From Jaenimonas drosophilae (Eukaryota; Euglenozoa; Kinetoplastea; Trypanosomatida; Trypanosomatidae), in the NCBI GenBank assembly GCA_030849065.1, contig JASAON010001438.1, positions 1 through 27,464 on the forward strand: 27,464 bases of DNA. Direction: 5' to 3'. This document shows positions 8,264 to 16,174 of this stretch, piece after piece. A model generated the notes under the pieces. That model saw nothing but the letters and a program-made list of their open reading frames with translations, had not been told where the DNA came from and ran no database searches. The position numbers and the translations under genes are program-made. How positions within the stretch are numbered: position 1 is the stretch's first letter; each line of letters opens with the position of its first letter.

Positions 8264-10690
8264 TTAGAACACATCGCTCTTCCCAACGAAAACTCTCCTC
8301 TTTTTTCGCTTCTCAGAGACTGACTTTGTTCGTGCAAGGCCAAAGAACTGTGACGCCCGATGAAGTCGCTGTTCCATTTCTTTGGACACGTGAAATGTTG
8401 AGCGTGGGCTCAGGCACTTTTTTGTGAGTGCCTTTCCAACGCTGTCATCTCGCACCCGTCGATCCGAATAAAATGACAGCCATAGGATCGAATTTTCAAT
8501 GGAGAGCTTATCTCCCGCACGCAGAAGAATCCTCCCTATTACACGAAACGTTAACTTAGAGCATGACTTAGACTTGGCGAGCAAACCATAAACCCTCATC
8601 ATCTGGCTCTCAGTGACGTCACTCAAGCAGTTCCCGACAAGTTTGATAACAAGGTGAAAAGGCTCGTTCTCTCTCATCCCTTCAATAGCTGCGACAGCAT
8701 CCTCTGCACTTATTGCAGCCGCGGCCAGTGGAGCACGGGAGCCCAGCTCCAAAAGCAATGATGAGCGATTTGCCGGTGTAGTCGAGAGGATAAGCAGTAA
8801 AACGAGTCTATCAGTGCTTAAGGAGGTTACATCCACTTTTTCGAGCATGGCTCGGGTACCTGGATGCCCCAGAAGCTTGCGCCGCTGCGGCATTGAGCAG
8901 CTTTCCAGAAGTGCCATCAATTGACTCTCGTCAACAAAATGTGTGTTAACGAGCGTATCAACAATACCAGAACACTCAAACTGTGGGATAAGACGCAAGC
9001 TCTTTGCTGCTTGAGAAGCCTCAATCACATTGGTTGCACATGGCTTTCTCACCAATAACTCTTTCAGCAACGTCTCAAACGAGACTGCATCTCGGCAATT
9101 AGCCCTTGTGAGAGCGCGGATCAACGTCACAATTTGCGCTTCGCTGCAGAAATTGATACTACGCATTGCATTTCGCAAAATATGCATTCGTACTTGCGGA
9201 AAGGGGGTATCAAGATCTTCAAGTAGTGACAGCAGAGTCAATTCTTCATGAACTTTCAGTACCCTTCCATCAATCAATCGGATTACCTTCGTTTGGGTGT
9301 CCTCTGAGGGCTGAGTTTTGAGTAACGAATAACAAAGCAACACTGCGGCATAGTTACTAATCATGCGTTTCTGTGGTCGGAACTCCCCACGTACAGAAAA
9401 CTTTCTAGCTAGCTCCGTACCAGTAGCCTCCTTTTTGAGGGCTTCATCGACATTGCCGCCAGTACGTGCGCTGATGTAGAGAGCGTACACGCAGCTCTCT
9501 TGATCCATTTTCTCAAAATCGCGAATCTTGGACATTGCATGCACAATGACTGGCGGGAAAATGTTCAAATATGCCATTATCATGAAAACATGCTCGTAAT
9601 CGCAAGGGAGAACAGTTGTGCCTTTTTGTTCGCACAATGGTACAAAAAGATTTCTCCCCTTTTCAGGATCAATCATCACCAGACAGCTCAGGTAGAACAA
9701 CAAGTGTTTTTCCTCAGTAATTCTTGACAAAATGCATCTCTCAACAGCAGAGTGAAGACAGCTGAATGCCAAGTTGTAGTCACTGTAATCATATCGCGCA
9801 GAATATAAGACTGATGTGGTCCTTCGGAGAAGATCACCAGAATAATTCGCAACGAATAGCGACATTCTCTTCGAAAAAGAGGCGCACAACGGCGCTCTTA
9901 ACTCTACCACTGATGTAATGATATCAACGTGTAATATTGCATCATCTGCATGCATTACAGGAACAGCACTCTTTTGGAGAATGGATATCCATTGAGAATT
10001 GCGAGTCGAACTATTGAAGGCGAGAATGCGCATAATATCGGCTATGAAATCAAGGTTCTGAGAAGCCACTGTTGCGGATAAAACTGCTGAGCGTGTCGTA
10101 TCCATACTTTCTTCCCACAGTGGTGCATTGTGTTCAGCCAAAAAAAGAAGCAAGCTTGTGTTGCACGGCTCTTTGGAGATCAATCTCGCGAGTGAAGAAG
10201 ATAGCACAAGCAATAGTGACTTCACTGTAGATGAAGGCTCTTGTCCACAGACTGACCACACTGACTTTGAGACCATGAGAAGATCCTGAGAGGACAGTTC
10301 TCTCACAATACGCTGCAGCTCCGCAAACATATTATTCTGAGTAAGGAACTCAGAGCAGGGTTGCACAAAATCCGGAAATAAGGTCATTTGATGTGCTAGA
10401 CGGTGGAGAACATCCCCTGATAGCTGAGGTGACATTCCACTGGTAAACTGACGCAGTGACCTCTCAAAATGAGTTCCAGGAGGAAACTCCAGTTTGCGAA
10501 TCAGATACATCATCTCAAAGCAATCGTCGATGTCCGCTAATGTGTCAGTAAGTTTTAGACTTTGGACATAATTGCGCGCAAGCGCTCTATGCTTCATGTC
10601 GTCGACGGGACTTGCCAACCATTGTTTTATTTGTTCTGCATGGGGGCGCCAGAGCGAAGATGCTCGTTGAAGTTTTGAGGCACGGAGCAT
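8264..10690 (-). CDS. Large alpha-helical protein, probably mitochondrial, 808 aa
   Basis: I do not recognise the family by name. The whole length is a regular alternation of Leu-rich amphipathic helices with few glycines, as in ARM, HEAT, PPR or octotricopeptide solenoids; I cannot assign a specific repeat. The N-terminus (MLRASKLQRASSLWRPH) is basic, Ser-rich and free of acidic residues, consistent with mitochondrial import. The C-terminus is strongly basic (EKRKKRRVFVGK, about 793-804), suitable for nucleic acid contact. Kinetoplastid mitochondria contain many such helical RNA-processing and mitoribosome factors, and that is the most likely class. There are no transmembrane segments or catalytic motifs. 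An out-of-frame ATG lies 4 nt upstream (10694), right after a probable acceptor CAG, so initiation at 10690 would need leaky scanning or a different acceptor. Confidence 0.7.
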   Translation of the reverse strand: MLRASKLQRASSLWRPHAEQIKQWLASPVDDMKHRALARNYVQSLKLTDTLADIDDCFEMMYLIRKLEFPPGTHFERSLRQFTSGMSPQLSGDVLHRLAHQMTLFPDFVQPCSEFLTQNNMFAELQRIVRELSSQDLLMVSKSVWSVCGQEPSSTVKSLLLVLSSSLARLISKEPCNTSLLLFLAEHNAPLWEESMDTTRSAVLSATVASQNLDFIADIMRILAFNSSTRNSQWISILQKSAVPVMHADDAILHVDIITSVVELRAPLCASFSKRMSLFVANYSGDLLRRTTSVLYSARYDYSDYNLAFSCLHSAVERCILSRITEEKHLLFYLSCLVMIDPEKGRNLFVPLCEQKGTTVLPCDYEHVFMIMAYLNIFPPVIVHAMSKIRDFEKMDQESCVYALYISARTGGNVDEALKKEATGTELARKFSVRGEFRPQKRMISNYAAVLLCYSLLKTQPSEDTQTKVIRLIDGRVLKVHEELTLLSLLEDLDTPFPQVRMHILRNAMRSINFCSEAQIVTLIRALTRANCRDAVSFETLLKELLVRKPCATNVIEASQAAKSLRLIPQFECSGIVDTLVNTHFVDESQLMALLESCSMPQRRKLLGHPGTRAMLEKVDVTSLSTDRLVLLLILSTTPANRSSLLLELGSRAPLAAAAISAEDAVAAIEGMRENEPFHLVIKLVGNCLSDVTESQMMRVYGLLAKSKSCSKLTFRVIGRILLRAGDKLSIENSILWLSFYSDRRVRDDSVGKALTKKCLSPRSTFHVSKEMEQRLHRASQFFGLARTKSVSEKRKKRRVFVGKSDVF

Positions 10691-10852
10691 TCATCTGCTT
10701 AAATAGAGAAACGATAGAAAATGAAAGATTTTACCGCAGGTCAACAAATCAAAGTGTCAATTTGTGAACATGGATGAGCAATGCAATCACAACGAAGAGA
10801 TCTTTCTATCTCTATTCGTTCATGTGGATCTGAGGTTGAGAGATGCCAACGC

Positions 10853-11329
10853 CTACTGATACTTTTTTCGGCTGTCGTTTTTGATTGGAAAAACGTTTGG
10901 TGTGCGAGCAATAATTAGAGCCTTTCTCATTGCCCAAAGTCCACCGAGCAGCGTAAGACAGTTAAATCCGAGAAAAGTCGCAGAGAAAGCCAAATCAAGC
11001 ATCATCACATATGTTTGGAACCACATGAAGTACAAAGATGCAGCGGCGACAAGGAAAATTAACAGGGTGGCGAGACCGATCGCTGTGGCATTCTCGGTGA
11101 GATTTCCGCGGATGGCTAATAAATTGCCGACGCAGCTGACGGTAATGACGAGAAGCAGACCAATTAACTCCAATGGAAATGCAGCTGGTGGAAATGGCAG
11201 CTTTGTCTTCTTGTATACGAGAAGGCTGAATGTAATGATAAACCATATGAATGAGATACTAAATGATAGAAAGGCAAGTAGCTGAAAAATAAAACTTGCT
11301 CCAGCCACGCGACTTGCTGAGCTCTGCAT
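10853..11329 (-). CDS. TMEM216/TMEM17-family ciliary transition-zone membrane protein
   Basis: The 158-residue product has four hydrophobic segments (about 17-38, 51-72, 86-103 and 109-133) and short termini. It matches the TMEM17/TMEM216/TMEM80 family in layout: a Tyr-Lys after helix 1 followed by a 'LPFPPAAF' stretch, an acidic residue early in helix 2 (Glu54), a GNLTE motif after helix 2 (75-79), and LYFMWFQTYVMMLDL spanning helices 3 and 4. Human TMEM216 (about 145 aa) has equivalent YK...LPYP, GN and QTYVLRLE features. In animals these proteins belong to the MKS module of the ciliary gate, which restricts membrane protein entry to the cilium. Transition-zone proteins are also present in kinetoplastids. 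The exact subfamily (216, 17, 80 or 138) is not resolved. Confidence 0.72.
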   Translation of the reverse strand: MQSSASRVAGASFIFQLLAFLSFSISFIWFIITFSLLVYKKTKLPFPPAAFPLELIGLLLVITVSCVGNLLAIRGNLTENATAIGLATLLIFLVAAASLYFMWFQTYVMMLDLAFSATFLGFNCLTLLGGLWAMRKALIIARTPNVFPIKNDSRKKYQ

Positions 11330-11365
11330 GTTTTTTTTCTGGACTACAGTACTTCTATTTTATGC

Positions 11366-11412
11366 CTAGTGAAACATTTTCCCACGTAAGAACAGCGAGA
11401 GAGGGTGATAAT
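11366..11412 (-). promoter_or_regulatory. Trans-splice acceptor of the TMEM216-like gene
   Basis: Minus-strand pyrimidine tract (11412-11388) followed by AG at 11367-11366. It leaves a 36-nt A-rich leader ending in a run of eight A and then the ATG at 11329. An ATG lying between tract and AG would be removed by splicing. Confidence 0.45.
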
Positions 11413-11524
11413 TCAGACGTTGAGAAACCATGCGTTTATATCTATAGCACAACAATCAGTCAGCTCGAGAGGGATATTGTTAGTAATGCTTTGGCTTAAT
11501 CGCTGACATTGAAAAGAAATTAGG

Positions 11525-12124
11525 TTACAGCTCAGTATCTGAGTCCTCGGATTCTCCACAAGTCCGAACAGCAGATTTGCGAATAGCAGTTCTCCTTTCT
11601 CTCTCACGTAGCCGAAGGAGATTTTCATTCCTTTCCTCCTGCTGCTCGATACGGTGTTTTCGTTGCAGCTGCCGAACATCGAGGCCCTGGAGACGAGCTA
11701 AATGCTCTTCTTGAATGGGCTCATCCAAAAAGGCATATTTTCCAGAAGGAATACCCTCTTCCTTGTCGTGGTCCTCATCGGAGTTGTCGGCAACTGGGGC
11801 GATGGATAGAGGATCTTTTTGGCACTTCGCGCAGATAGCACCTGACTCTGCGCACCCCTGGCAGATATGGTGGTACGCTGTTCGTACGCATTTTTCTCCA
11901 CACATGTTGCACTTACGACTTCTCTCCAGAGGAATGTACTTGCCATAATCTACTTTCCATTGAATTATATCGCAGCATCGACGGCAGCACAAGCTTGTCA
12001 TTCCGTCAAGGTGTTGAGATGACAGTCGCTCCTTTTCTAGCTTATACCTATTAGGATCAAATTTTACTCGGTTCAAGTACACCTGCCTACTTCCCGGCCC
12101 TCCTGATTTTAGTGAATAATTCAT
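11525..12124 (-). CDS. C9orf85/DUF2039-family zinc-binding protein
   Basis: The 199-residue product carries the DUF2039 pattern seen in human C9orf85. An N-terminal basic segment ends in HLDGM; then come CCRRCC (46-51), 'IQWKVDYGKYIPL' (54-66), CNMC (72-75), 'TAYHHICQGC' (82-91) and CAKC (98-101). The four CxxC pairs would bind two zinc ions. The function of the family is poorly known. After the zinc region comes an acidic stretch (SDEDHDKEE), then a long Arg/Glu-rich helix and an acidic end. This is the first gene of the leftward cluster, next to the strand switch. The true ATG is at 12124; the frame continues upstream to a TTG only, and the acceptor AG lies at 12137-12136. Confidence 0.82.
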   Translation of the reverse strand: MNYSLKSGGPGSRQVYLNRVKFDPNRYKLEKERLSSQHLDGMTSLCCRRCCDIIQWKVDYGKYIPLERSRKCNMCGEKCVRTAYHHICQGCAESGAICAKCQKDPLSIAPVADNSDEDHDKEEGIPSGKYAFLDEPIQEEHLARLQGLDVRQLQRKHRIEQQEERNENLLRLRERERRTAIRKSAVRTCGESEDSDTEL

Positions 12125-12135
12125 TTGCTTGTCAA

Positions 12136-12155
12136 CTGGTTGGAGAAAATATGAA
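12136..12155 (-). promoter_or_regulatory. Trans-splice acceptor of the DUF2039 gene
   Basis: Minus-strand tract CATATTTTCTCCAACC followed by AG (12137-12136), giving an 11-nt 5' UTR before the ATG at 12124. Confidence 0.5.
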
Positions 12156-12342
12156 AGGTTCAATTGAAGGGGGAGAAAAACTGCTATTCGAGGTGTTTAG
12201 GGATCCACACAGAAAAAGACAGTTTGTTGAAGTTGAGGTGTGGCGGTCGGGCTGGATTACCTTCGTCCCAACGTTAGGTGGCAATGAAGGCAACATCCCA
12301 ACTCGCATGCGTTTTGGGTTGCCGGCCGTCGTTCGTAGAGCT

Positions 12343-12570
12343 GGCGGTGGGGTGGGGGGGGGGAATCCGGTGGAGCCCCTAATGATGCGCGCCGCCTGGT
12401 TTCTTGAAATTGCATGGGATTTGTTGTGTGTGGGCGATTGGGAGGGGGGTGGGGGGGGGCGAAAGGGTATGTTTGTTTGTCTTGGTGGAAATCGCTCTTT
12501 TGCTGCAGGGGGCTCTAATTTGCGCAACTATGCCCATTTTTTTTTTTTGGGGGGGGGGGGTGGGGGAACG
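12343..12570 (+). repeat. Three G-runs spaced about 100 bp
   Basis: G-rich blocks at 12343-12363, 12440-12459 and 12549-12570 are each interrupted by a single T. The last directly follows a T12 run (12537-12548). Such tracts can form G-quadruplexes on the plus strand. Homopolymer lengths may also be affected by sequencing error. Confidence 0.8.
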
Positions 12571-12735
12571 GGTTCTTGGCGTTGCACTGCAGAATTGCAA
12601 ACCTGCCCCGCCGCCATTTTTCCGTAGGCGAACAAATGCTCCAATAATCCCACTAACATGGGCAACCGAAGGACTTTTCAGCATCTCCCGGCTTCTGTGA
12701 GCTTCTCTAAAAGTACTCCTCTTCCAATGAAACTG

Positions 12736-12763
12736 ACCTATCTCATTCTTTTTTTTTGTACAG
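12736..12763 (+). promoter_or_regulatory. Trans-splice acceptor of the coiled-coil gene
   Basis: A pyrimidine tract with a nine- to ten-T run is followed by GTACAG (AG at 12762-12763). The first ATG after it is at 12801. The open frame begins at a TTG inside the tract, which cannot be the start. Confidence 0.65.
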
Positions 12764-12800
12764 TGCTACGCTCAAAGAAAGGAACGCTGTGGGTGTGCCG

Positions 12801-15545
12801 ATGGAGGTGCTACACCCACCAAGGGCTGTTCTGGAAGTAGGACAACTCGTTGCCTTTGACTATTTGAACAGCAAAGGAGAGTGGCAATGGGTTTTGGGCA
12901 GTATCACCAGAGCCTGCGAACCTGTGATCAGTGTAGATCGTTGGGAAATAGTCGATGGCCGGCATGCGACGGTGGAATCAATTCTTCAAAAAGAGCTGGA
13001 CGCGGAGAAAAACAGGCTGCGTGAATACCAAAGCATTCTTATCAGTGCTCGCAGCTCTTTGGCTTCGCTTCGCAGCAGCAATGAGGAGAAAGTTGAGGTT
13101 GTTCGAGTGCAGTTCGAGAAAGCGCGACACTCGCTCCATCAGGTTGATGAGGTCGCTCTGAGACAGTTAACGTCCCAAACGTCACCAGCGCCAGTTGTTT
13201 TGGCTGTTTTGAGAGGAGCGCTTGCACTCTTGAAAAGCGATGCGAGTATTGATACTTACTTCAAGTGGTCTGATGTTCAGCGTGAGCTCAGAAAGTTAGA
13301 TACCCTAGAGTCAATACTGAACGCCGATGTTACTTCGCGTACTTACAGCGATTCCGAATCTCTGCGAACATCGCTATTGGAGGATCGGCGCTTTACCTAT
13401 GAAATGGCGTCTGAGGAATCTTCCGTCATTGGTGTAATCCACTCATGGATTGTTGCTGCACTTGAGTATCAGGCAGCAACAGGGGCCCTTATTGCTGATT
13501 GCCGGGTGGAGGAGCTCAACAGTACAATATCTGAGTGCATTGAGCGTATCAGAGCGAGTAAAAATCGCTTGGTGAAGCTCCAGACAGAGATTGCTGATTG
13601 TTCTTATCGGCAAGTGGATCCATCAAATAGAGTAACGTCGTTTGTTCGCACTTCTGTCAATCAAACAGTACCAATGTCAGTGGTAATATGCATCGTGCCA
13701 TCGCATTCGTCTGGAGGTACATCGTGTGCTCTAACCGATACCGAAGTGCAGCGGATCAACACAGAATCCCAGAGGTATCGGTTTTGTCTGTGCTCTCAAC
13801 AAACGTTTCTTTATGATACTCTGTGCACCATGTATGCTGAGGCGGTAAGCTTGCGTGTATATGCCGCATCCGTGGAGGAGAAGATGTGCTACCAAAACTA
13901 TTCATTGTTTGGAGAGCTGTCACGCGTACTAGATGCAATGGCAGATCTGCGACAAACGCAGTTGCAGCGAGAGGCAATCCTAATTGGTGAAAAAGATGAT
14001 GCACTGAGGCACCTAAGTGAAGCCGAAAAGCAGAACAATGACTTTCGAGAAACGCTACGCACTCTTGAGCAACAACGTACCCAAGCGCTACAAGCTCGAG
14101 ACAGCATCAATCACTATGACGGTATCACACTCTCAAACAATGGGGACTCCGTGCTTTGTGTCACGCTCCAAGAGTTCCACGATGTTCTATCAACTGCTCG
14201 CCGACACGAATCGATGATAGAGCGCTTTCAAAATCAGCTATCAGAACTATCAAAGAAAGAAGAGTACGGAAAAACACTGCTCGCGAAAGAAGCACAGGAG
14301 CATTCAGCTTGTAGGCGCATGTACGATGACTTATGTCGTGACAAGAAAACTCAATCCGATGATCACGCCAATAGACTACAGGAAATTGAGAAAGATGCAA
14401 ATTTCATCAAGCAGCAGAAGGCCACACTGGAAGGTGATTACAAACAACTCCAGCACGACATCATGGGGCTTCAATGCGAGAACAACAAGCAAAAACGAAC
14501 CATTTCCGAGCAAACTACAGCTTTAGCAAGAGATCGCGCCGATATGGAACACATCACCCAAAAACTTGACGCCCAAATCCTTGACAACGAACTGCTTCGT
14601 AATAAGCTCAAAACAACTTCGTCATTGCTACACGCAGCAGAACAGCAATGCTGTGAGCTCCGCACTACAATCGAGTCGCTACGAGATGAGAACCAAACCT
14701 TCACTCTCCAAGCAGAAGAGCTTGCCTCAGCACTTGAAAATCAAATGGCAGAAAATGAATTACTTTCATCATCCATATCCAAAGCCACAACTGAAGCCCA
14801 TCACCTTCAACAACAGCTTCACACCAGCAATGATCAAATTCAATCCCTACATGCTGCCAACCACACTCTCCACACCAAGTGTGACCGATCCCATATCACG
14901 ATCCAGCAACTACAACAACAGATACATCAGGAAAACAACAGATATGCAGAACAAAAAGCACACCACGATAACACCCTTACCGACGCTCGACAATTAATCG
15001 CACAACTCCATGATCAGATCAAGCACATGCGTTCCGAGCATGCTGGTGTTGTTGCTGACCAACAGCAAGAAGTGCAGCGACTGCAAGCGGAGCTTGAGGG
15101 CATGCGTTCCGAGCATGCTGGTGTTGTTGCTGACCAGCAGCAAGAAGTGCAGCGACTGCAAGCTGAGCTTGAGGGCATGCGTTCCGAGCATGCTGGTGTT
15201 GTTGCTGACCAGAAACAAGAAGTGGAAGTTTTGAATGAGAAGCTGAGTGTTGCATCGAACAAAGGAATGGAATGTGCAGAGATGGAGCGGCTGTCTTCGG
15301 ATCTTTCTTCGGAACTTATTTTGCAAAAAGCGGAGAATGAGAAAGTGGAGCTTTGCTGTGAAACGTTACGGTTGCAGTTGGCTGATTTGTGGAGGCTTTA
15401 TCAGTGGCAGAGGAGTTGTTTGGCAAGTCGTGGAGGTGAGCTGAATGAATTTTTGGTTGCGTGTGAGAAGTTGTCGGATGAGTTAGAGGTGCAACGATTA
15501 GAAAATGAGAGGCTGTGCTTGGCTGCCTTGGGAAGAAGTTGCTAG
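12801..15545 (+). CDS. Long coiled-coil protein, possibly cytoskeletal, 914 aa
   Basis: First gene of the rightward cluster. The first 50 residues (EVGQLVAFDYLNSKGEWQWV and on) could be a small SH3- or Tudor-like barrel; this is a weak impression. From about residue 50 the protein is mostly coiled coil, with one mixed region at about 270-370. The stretch from about 390 to 880 is an almost unbroken heptad-type sequence rich in Glu, Gln, Leu and Lys. It includes a 25-residue unit present 2.6 times (743 to about 808, MRSEHAGVVADQQQEVQRLQ at its start). No motor, kinase or membrane motif is visible. Proteins like this in kinetoplastids are often basal-body, flagellar or Golgi scaffold components, but coiled coils give no reliable function. 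Base skew changes sharply at the repeat. Confidence 0.8.
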   Translation: MEVLHPPRAVLEVGQLVAFDYLNSKGEWQWVLGSITRACEPVISVDRWEIVDGRHATVESILQKELDAEKNRLREYQSILISARSSLASLRSSNEEKVEVVRVQFEKARHSLHQVDEVALRQLTSQTSPAPVVLAVLRGALALLKSDASIDTYFKWSDVQRELRKLDTLESILNADVTSRTYSDSESLRTSLLEDRRFTYEMASEESSVIGVIHSWIVAALEYQAATGALIADCRVEELNSTISECIERIRASKNRLVKLQTEIADCSYRQVDPSNRVTSFVRTSVNQTVPMSVVICIVPSHSSGGTSCALTDTEVQRINTESQRYRFCLCSQQTFLYDTLCTMYAEAVSLRVYAASVEEKMCYQNYSLFGELSRVLDAMADLRQTQLQREAILIGEKDDALRHLSEAEKQNNDFRETLRTLEQQRTQALQARDSINHYDGITLSNNGDSVLCVTLQEFHDVLSTARRHESMIERFQNQLSELSKKEEYGKTLLAKEAQEHSACRRMYDDLCRDKKTQSDDHANRLQEIEKDANFIKQQKATLEGDYKQLQHDIMGLQCENNKQKRTISEQTTALARDRADMEHITQKLDAQILDNELLRNKLKTTSSLLHAAEQQCCELRTTIESLRDENQTFTLQAEELASALENQMAENELLSSSISKATTEAHHLQQQLHTSNDQIQSLHAANHTLHTKCDRSHITIQQLQQQIHQENNRYAEQKAHHDNTLTDARQLIAQLHDQIKHMRSEHAGVVADQQQEVQRLQAELEGMRSEHAGVVADQQQEVQRLQAELEGMRSEHAGVVADQKQEVEVLNEKLSVASNKGMECAEMERLSSDLSSELILQKAENEKVELCCETLRLQLADLWRLYQWQRSCLASRGGELNEFLVACEKLSDELEVQRLENERLCLAALGRSC
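15027..15223 (+). repeat. 75-bp in-frame tandem repeat, about 2.6 copies
   Basis: Copies begin at 15027, 15102 and 15177. Copies 1 and 2 differ at only 2 of 75 positions, both synonymous (CAA/CAG and GCG/GCT). Copy 3 follows copy 2 for about 47 bases and then diverges. Each unit encodes 25 residues, which is not a multiple of the 7-residue heptad. Confidence 0.95.
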
Positions 15546-15661
15546 ATTTGTATTGTTCACTTCAATTAATTGTATTTGATTGGTTAGGGTCTTTGGTGTG
15601 GGTGAGCCAGTGGTCTGGTTCATTGTGTATTGGGGTGTGTTTTGTTGTAACTGGTATGATG

Positions 15662-15685
15662 CTCTTTGTTTTCATTCTGTTGCAG
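15662..15685 (+). promoter_or_regulatory. Trans-splice acceptor of the zinc-ribbon gene
   Basis: CTCTTTGTTTTCATTCTGTTGCAG, a textbook tract with AG at 15684-15685, 27 nt before the ATG at 15713. Confidence 0.65.
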
Positions 15686-15712
15686 GTGTAGGTGATCCAG
15701 TTCAAGAAGAGA

Positions 15713-15991
15713 ATGGCACTTTTCTCATGTTTGCGTTGCGGGTACATGTATGAATTCTTGGTGTCAAATGCGTATGCCAGGAAGCTTATCACACGTGCAG
15801 ATCATTGTCCACGGTGCGATCAACTGTCTGACTTCCGTTTCATGAGTGTGAGCGGTATGGTTGGACGAATGCCGCACAAGCCAGCCGGTGTACCGGCTCC
15901 ATCGAATGCCACATTGTTTTGGAGGAAGAAGAACTATGGACGAACCGCTAACTCCCCTTTAGACGATGTGTGCCGTAAAGGAGAGTACTGA
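15713..15991 (+). CDS. Small zinc-ribbon-like protein, 92 aa
   Basis: I do not recognise a named family. Two CxxC pairs, CLRC (6-9) and CPRC (32-35), are separated by 22 residues, a spacing suited to one zinc ribbon. A basic, Pro-containing tail (about 50-92) follows, with WRKKNYGR. There are no membrane segments. Small proteins of this kind include ribosome and RNA polymerase subunits and assembly factors; none can be assigned. The frame extends upstream to a GTG (15692), but the first ATG after the acceptor at 15684-15685 is 15713. A strong acceptor of its own and a clear zinc pattern argue that this is a real gene despite its size. Confidence 0.72.
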   Translation: MALFSCLRCGYMYEFLVSNAYARKLITRADHCPRCDQLSDFRFMSVSGMVGRMPHKPAGVPAPSNATLFWRKKNYGRTANSPLDDVCRKGEY

Positions 15992-16146
15992 TGGTTGACG
16001 TGTAGTGGAGGGACTTGTAAAGCGAGCGATTCAATTGCAGGGGAGAATCCGTTTTAAAGACTGGTCTGACTGTGTGGATACGCGACATTATGTGGTGATT
16101 CTTGTTGATGTAGTAGTTGTAGTAATACGGTGGCTAGTAGTGAAAG

Positions 16147-16173
16147 TTCTTTTTTATTGCGCTTTTTTTTTAG
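16147..16173 (+). promoter_or_regulatory. Trans-splice acceptor of MSH4
   Basis: Two T-rich runs, the second of eight to nine T, end in TTAG (AG at 16172-16173). Splicing here leaves a 29-nt leader that contains an ATG at 16175. Confidence 0.6.
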
Positions 16174-16174
16174 A

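Larger units (their letters stand above)
12125..12800. promoter_or_regulatory. Divergent strand-switch region, probable RNA polymerase II start region
   Basis: This is the only place where gene direction changes: everything to the left is on the minus strand and everything to the right on the plus strand. The 676-bp spacer, the longest in the window, has no convincing gene. It has three G-blocks on the plus strand: around 12343-12363 (ten-G run), 12440-12459 (six- and nine-G runs) and 12549-12566 (about twelve G, T, five G). In trypanosomatids, divergent strand-switch regions are where Pol II transcription starts in both directions, often with G-runs and variant histones. That function is inferred here by analogy. 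There is no TATA-like core promoter to point to, as expected for this group. Confidence 0.75.

Noticed and set aside
11330..11340. Run of eight T (A on the minus strand) before the TMEM216-like ATG taken as a splice tract or terminator
   Set aside because: On the coding strand it is poly-A, so it cannot be a pyrimidine tract; the acceptor lies further upstream at 11366-11367.
12132..12700. Gly-rich and Pro-rich frames on both strands across the strand-switch region (for example 12379-12684 minus and 12404-12700 plus)
   Set aside because: They translate G-runs and their complement, have no family resemblance, and lie in the non-coding spacer.
15010..15326. Cys/Ser- and Leu/His-rich minus-strand frames across the repeat region, with repeated 25-residue units
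   Set aside because: They are the reverse reading of the 75-bp tandem repeat in the coiled-coil gene. There is no splice signal on that strand, and the direction opposes the cluster.
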